This document shows, one piece after another, positions 7,761-9,301 of a stretch of 9,301 nucleotides of DNA (position 1 is the first letter of the stretch; every line of letters starts with the position of its first letter). The notes below the pieces were generated by a model. It had not been told where the DNA came from and searched no databases. It saw only the letters and a program-made list of their open reading frames with translations. The DNA comes from Treponema sp. (GTDB lineage Bacteria > Spirochaetota > Spirochaetia > Treponematales > Treponemataceae). A program made the position numbers and the translations under genes. The stretch spans positions 1 through 9,301 of the forward strand of contig JAITOJ010000029.1 of the NCBI GenBank assembly GCA_031290005.1, written 5' to 3'.

Positions 7761-7904
7761 CTTATCAGCCTTGTGATAAGGGTCTTATCAGCCTTGTGAT
7801 AAGGGTCTTATCAGCCTCGTATTAAGGGTCTTATCAGCCTCGTATTCAGGGTCTTATCAGCCTCGTATTAAGGGTCTTATCAGCCTCGTGATAAGGGTCT
7901 TATC
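7761..7904. repeat. Tandem array of six 23-bp units, each holding an inverted repeat
   Basis: Six contiguous units start at 7761, 7784, 7807, 7830, 7853 and 7876, and a seventh stops after CTTATC (7899-7904). Each unit is CTTATCA, a 6-base middle (GCCTTG in units 1-2, GCCTCG in 3-6), a right arm and the linker GGT. The right arm is TGATAAG in units 1, 2 and 6 (perfect 7-bp inverted repeat), TATTAAG in 3 and 5, and TATTCAG in 4. The left arm is invariant. Arms also pair across the GGT linker (GATAAG-GGT-CTTATC). A lone GATAAG at 7747-7752 precedes the array. 23 is not a multiple of 3 and frames contain stops, so it is not coding. It occupies most of the divergent region between the helicase gene and vapB-like gene; role unknown. 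Confidence 0.95.
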
Positions 7905-7938
7905 TCCGCGCCTCCGCGTGAGCCTTGGACCCCGCTGT

Positions 7939-7967
7939 TTGACATTTTCCCGATTCCGCGCTATGCT
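7939..7967 (+). promoter_or_regulatory. Promoter of the toxin-antitoxin operon, predicted to give a leaderless mRNA
   Basis: A perfect TTGACA (7939-7944) and TATGCT (7962-7967) are separated by exactly 17 bp. The expected start point, 6-8 bases after the -10 box, coincides with the ATG at 7974. The bases before that ATG (TTCCCCC) contain no ribosome binding site, which fits a leaderless transcript. Confidence 0.65.
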
Positions 7968-7973
7968 TCCCCC

Positions 7974-8312
7974 ATGACACTACAACAAACCGTAACCATC
8001 CCCGCCGACCGGCGGCTGTATCTGGAGCTGCCGGAAACGTTTAGCCCCGGCATTGCGAAAGTTGTCATCACCATTACCCGCATCGCCGGTGAGGGTATCG
8101 AAGACGAATGGGTAACGGCGCCCGTTGAAAGCCAAGACCGCCCCGCTCCGGGCCACCGGCTCACCCCCCGGCAGCTTGCGGCTATCGAAAACTGCGCCGG
8201 ACTCACCGAGGGCATCCTGACCAGCGACGACATCCTGGAAAGCCGGCGCGAGGACTTGGCGCTTGAGGAGGCGAAGTGGGAGCGGCTATACGGCAAGGAA
8301 GGCAAAAAATGA
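7974..8312 (+). CDS. Putative antitoxin of a VapBC-type module
   Basis: This 112-residue protein overlaps the PIN-toxin gene by ATGA, the classic antitoxin-before-toxin layout. Its N-terminal 35 residues (QTVTIPADRRL, then LELPETF and VVITIT) form a short predicted beta-rich module, loosely like AbrB-type swapped-hairpin starts. A proline-rich linker lies near 52-60, and the C-terminal third (about 63-112, RQLAAIENCAGL then SRREDLALEEAKWERLYGK) is charged and probably helical, as expected for the segment that wraps and inhibits the toxin. It does not match standard ribbon-helix-helix or Phd antitoxins by eye, so the family label is inferred mainly from context. It would neutralise the toxin and, if the N-terminus binds DNA, repress its own promoter. 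There is no ribosome binding site; the ATG sits at the predicted transcription start. Confidence 0.75.
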   Translation: MTLQQTVTIPADRRLYLELPETFSPGIAKVVITITRIAGEGIEDEWVTAPVESQDRPAPGHRLTPRQLAAIENCAGLTEGILTSDDILESRREDLALEEAKWERLYGKEGKK

Positions 8313-8725
8313 CCTGCGTTCTTGATGCCTGCGCCCTGACGGCCTTCCTTGACCGGGAAAGAGGGGAAGGCTTTGAAGCGGTTCGTGACTTGTTTAACCG
8401 CGCCGATGCGGAGGGCATCACTATCCGCATGAGTATCGTCAATCTGATTGAGGTGTATTACGGCTGTATCCGAAAATACAAATCGGTGGAAGCAGCGGAT
8501 GAAATCATGCGCCAGGTGAACGAGCTTCCGATAGAGGTGATTAAAACGGTCAGCGATGCGGTGTACCGCGAAACCGCTCGGTTTAAGACCCGTTATTCCA
8601 TGTCCCTTGCGGATGCGTTTCTCTGCGCCACCGCCAAGAACCTCGCCGCCACCCTGGTGACCAAAGACGGCGAGATTAGGCCGGCAGAGCAACGCGAGAA
8701 GCTCTCCGTGTTCTGGATAAAGTAA
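8309..8725 (+). CDS. vapC: PIN-domain ribonuclease toxin (VapC family)
   Basis: The 138-residue product is a complete PIN domain. Acidic residues expected to hold the catalytic magnesium are visible: Asp6 in VLDACAL, Glu48 in VNLIEVYYG, Asp102 in SLADAFLCATA and Asp120 in LVTKDGEI. VapC toxins cut specific RNAs, often initiator tRNA or the 23S sarcin-ricin loop, until bound by their antitoxin; the target here is unknown. The start is the ATG at 8309, which overlaps the antitoxin stop by 4 bp and is preceded by AAGGAAGG; the frame is open upstream to GTG 8276, but that would overlap the antitoxin further without benefit. All four acidic residues are intact, so it should be active. A transposase remnant follows. 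Confidence 0.92.
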   Translation: MTCVLDACALTAFLDRERGEGFEAVRDLFNRADAEGITIRMSIVNLIEVYYGCIRKYKSVEAADEIMRQVNELPIEVIKTVSDAVYRETARFKTRYSMSLADAFLCATAKNLAATLVTKDGEIRPAEQREKLSVFWIK

Positions 8726-8787
8726 ACTACTTCGTTTCATTTCTTTCTTCTATTATTGTAGCCTATTCGCCCCGCCTGGACTGTAGG

Positions 8788-9021
8788 TCAATAGAAAACA
8801 AACTGCATTGGAGCCTGGATGTTATATTTCGGGAGGATGCCTCGCGGGTCACGAAAGACCACGGGCCGGAAAATCTGAACACCTTGCGGAAGCTGGCGCT
8901 TTCGCTTCTGAGAGCCGCCCCAAGCCCCAGAAGCGGCAAGAAAAAAATCACCGGCCCAAAACGACAATTCATTGCCGCCATGAACCCGGACTATTTGTCC
9001 ACCGTGCTCTTTCAAAAATAA
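8788..9021 (+). pseudogene. ISAs1-family transposase, C-terminal remnant
   Basis: A 77-codon open stretch ending in TAA reads SIENKLHWSLDV, FREDASRVTKDHGPENLNTLRKLAL and a tail ending in AAMNPDYLSTVLF. This matches the conserved end of ISAs1/H-repeat DDE transposases (consensus R-HW-IEN-LHW-LDV-F-ED-SR---D--PEN---LR--AL-LL). The glutamate of IEN is the region of the last catalytic acidic residue in this family (family knowledge). Full-length members are roughly 350-400 residues, so about four fifths, including both catalytic aspartates, are missing. There is no start codon or ribosome binding site: the frame upstream (8722-8787) is unrelated, T-rich sequence. It is therefore a dead fragment left by deletion next to the vapC gene. 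Confidence 0.82.
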
Positions 9022-9054
9022 ATGCAGGTGCCCTGGCGCAAACGGGCGATAGTA

Positions 9055-9083
9055 TTGACGATTTGAGTATAGTATGGTAATTT
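9055..9083 (+). promoter_or_regulatory. Candidate promoter of the Panacea-like gene
   Basis: TTGACG (9055-9060) followed 17 bp later by TAATTT (9078-9083) is one reading; the better-looking TATAGT at 9068-9073 is too close to that -35 box. A 15-bp AT-only palindrome, AATTTTT-T-AAAAATT, follows at 9079-9093 and could be an operator. The assignment of boxes is uncertain. Confidence 0.35.
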
Positions 9084-9108
9084 TTTAAAAATTGGAAGGA
9101 GAAACCAA

Positions 9109-9225
9109 ATGACGGACGCTGACACGCTGGATTTTAACAAATATCGGTCTTTTAACATTGAAAAGATCATTCAGGTTTTCGCTATATTCAAAAACACGCA
9201 GGGACAGAGGATAAACTTGAAATGA
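9109..9225 (+). CDS. N-terminal segment of a split Panacea (DUF4065)-like protein, 38 aa
   Basis: GGAAGGAG at 9094-9101, 7 bases before the ATG, is an excellent ribosome binding site, so translation is expected to begin here. The 38 residues (FNIEKIIQVFAIFKN at about 15-29, then INLK and a TGA) look like the first helix and turn of a Panacea/SocA-like domain. Read on in the -1 frame, the next residues continue the domain pattern (MIKYLFFADRLNL). The stop overlaps the following ATG as ATGA. It may be a frameshifted gene, a coupled pair, or a sequencing error. On its own a 38-residue product is not a complete known domain. Confidence 0.6.
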   Translation: MTDADTLDFNKYRSFNIEKIIQVFAIFKNTQGQRINLK

Positions 9226-9301
9226 TAAAGTACCTCTTTTTTGCTGACCGGCTTAATTTGAGACGACATTTTTTTCTTATCTCAATGGATGTATATTACG
9301 C
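9222..9301 (+). CDS. Panacea (DUF4065/SocA-like) antitoxin-domain protein, continuing segment (runs off the window)
   Basis: From the ATG at 9222 the frame is open to the window end: MIKYLFFADRLNL at residues 1-13 and LISMDVYYA at 19-27. The pattern K-L-YFAD-LHL followed by I-GD-Y-A is the hallmark start of Panacea domains (family knowledge), here with Asp9-Arg10 in FADR and Tyr25-Tyr26. Panacea proteins act as antitoxins for many unrelated toxins in PanAT modules, and related SocA acts as a protease adaptor. No partner toxin is visible within the window; it could lie to the right. The start overlaps the preceding 38-residue frame by 4 bp, and no strong ribosome binding site is placed for this ATG, so it depends on the upstream start, by coupling or by frameshift. 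Confidence 0.55.
   Translation, partial: MIKYLFFADRLNLRRHFFLISMDVYY

Larger units (their letters stand above)
7677..7973. other. Divergent intergenic region between the helicase and antitoxin genes
   Basis: This stretch of roughly 300 bp holds the 5' end ambiguity of the helicase gene (7677-7715), an AAGCGCTT palindrome at 7750-7757, the 23-bp array (7761-7904), a short GC-rich segment TCCGCGCCTCCGCGTGAG at 7905-7922, and the antitoxin promoter (7939-7967). I found no convincing promoter for the helicase gene on the minus strand; it may lie inside the array. Confidence 0.7.

Noticed and set aside
7761..7904. Possible CRISPR array
   Set aside because: The units are directly contiguous, 23 bp long and have no unique spacers; no cas genes are present.
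7761..7904. Possible origin of replication with DnaA boxes
   Set aside because: CTTATCAGCC does not match TTATNCACA, and no dnaA, dnaN or AT-rich unwinding stretch is nearby.
8276..8308. GTG at 8276 as start of the PIN toxin
   Set aside because: It would add 11 residues ahead of the VLDACAL strand; the ATG at 8309 has a good ribosome binding site and gives the normal PIN start.
7961..8740. 259-codon minus-strand frame opposite the toxin-antitoxin genes
   Set aside because: The opposite strand encodes a complete PIN domain with ATGA-overlapping partner and good signals; the antisense product has no recognisable features or ribosome binding site.
8808..9080. Plus-strand 90-codon frame over the transposase remnant
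   Set aside because: The frame that starts at 8788 gives unmistakable ISAs1 transposase motifs; this one is out of frame with it.
9079..9093. AT-only palindrome as a terminator
   Set aside because: The stem has no G-C pairs and lies between a candidate promoter and a strong ribosome binding site, so an operator or chance AT run is likelier.

Overview
The window reads as a bacterial chromosome segment of moderately high GC (slightly over half, by eye). The mix of genes fits a free-living or gut-associated spirochaete of the Treponema type: an ATP-binding-subunit-less CUT1 sugar transporter with a lipoprotein binding protein, an antitoxin whose N-terminus (TVTIPADRRL...) I associate with treponemal toxin-antitoxin loci, and an ISAs1-type transposase remnant. 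This taxonomic call is inference from gene content, not from a marker gene.

Layout. Positions 1-1219 (+) hold the 3' part of a beta-CASP metallo-beta-lactamase-fold ribonuclease-like protein, followed 22 bp later by an AcuB-type CBS-CBS-ACT sensor protein, probably one transcription unit. A clear sigma-70-type promoter at 1226-1255 then drives a 55-residue basic zinc-ribbon protein (1284-1451), which faces the end of the next block across a GC-rich hairpin. Positions 1496-7676 (-) form one long run of co-directional genes: dinG-like Fe-S helicase, plsC-like acyltransferase (8 bp gap, ribosome binding site on the dinG stop), then the solute-binding lipoprotein and two permeases of a sugar ABC importer. 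A strong rho-independent-type hairpin sits between the binding-protein gene and the permeases, a layout expected to give more binding protein than permease. The permease genes overlap by ATGA. No ATPase gene is present, as usual where one shared MsmK/MalK-type ATPase serves several CUT1 importers.

Positions 7677-9301 are an accessory patch. The divergent intergenic region between dinG and the next genes carries six tandem 23-bp units (7761-7904), each containing an inverted repeat, followed by a VapBC-type toxin-antitoxin pair whose best promoter would start transcription at the first base of the antitoxin ATG (a leaderless mRNA). Behind it lie a 77-codon remnant of an ISAs1-family transposase and, at the right edge, the beginning of what looks like a Panacea (DUF4065/SocA-like) antitoxin-domain protein split by a -1 frame change with an ATGA overlap.

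The most interesting points are the palindromic tandem array, the split Panacea-like gene, the leaderless toxin-antitoxin promoter and the internal terminator of the transporter operon. I saw no tRNA, rRNA, riboswitch, CRISPR array or replication origin.
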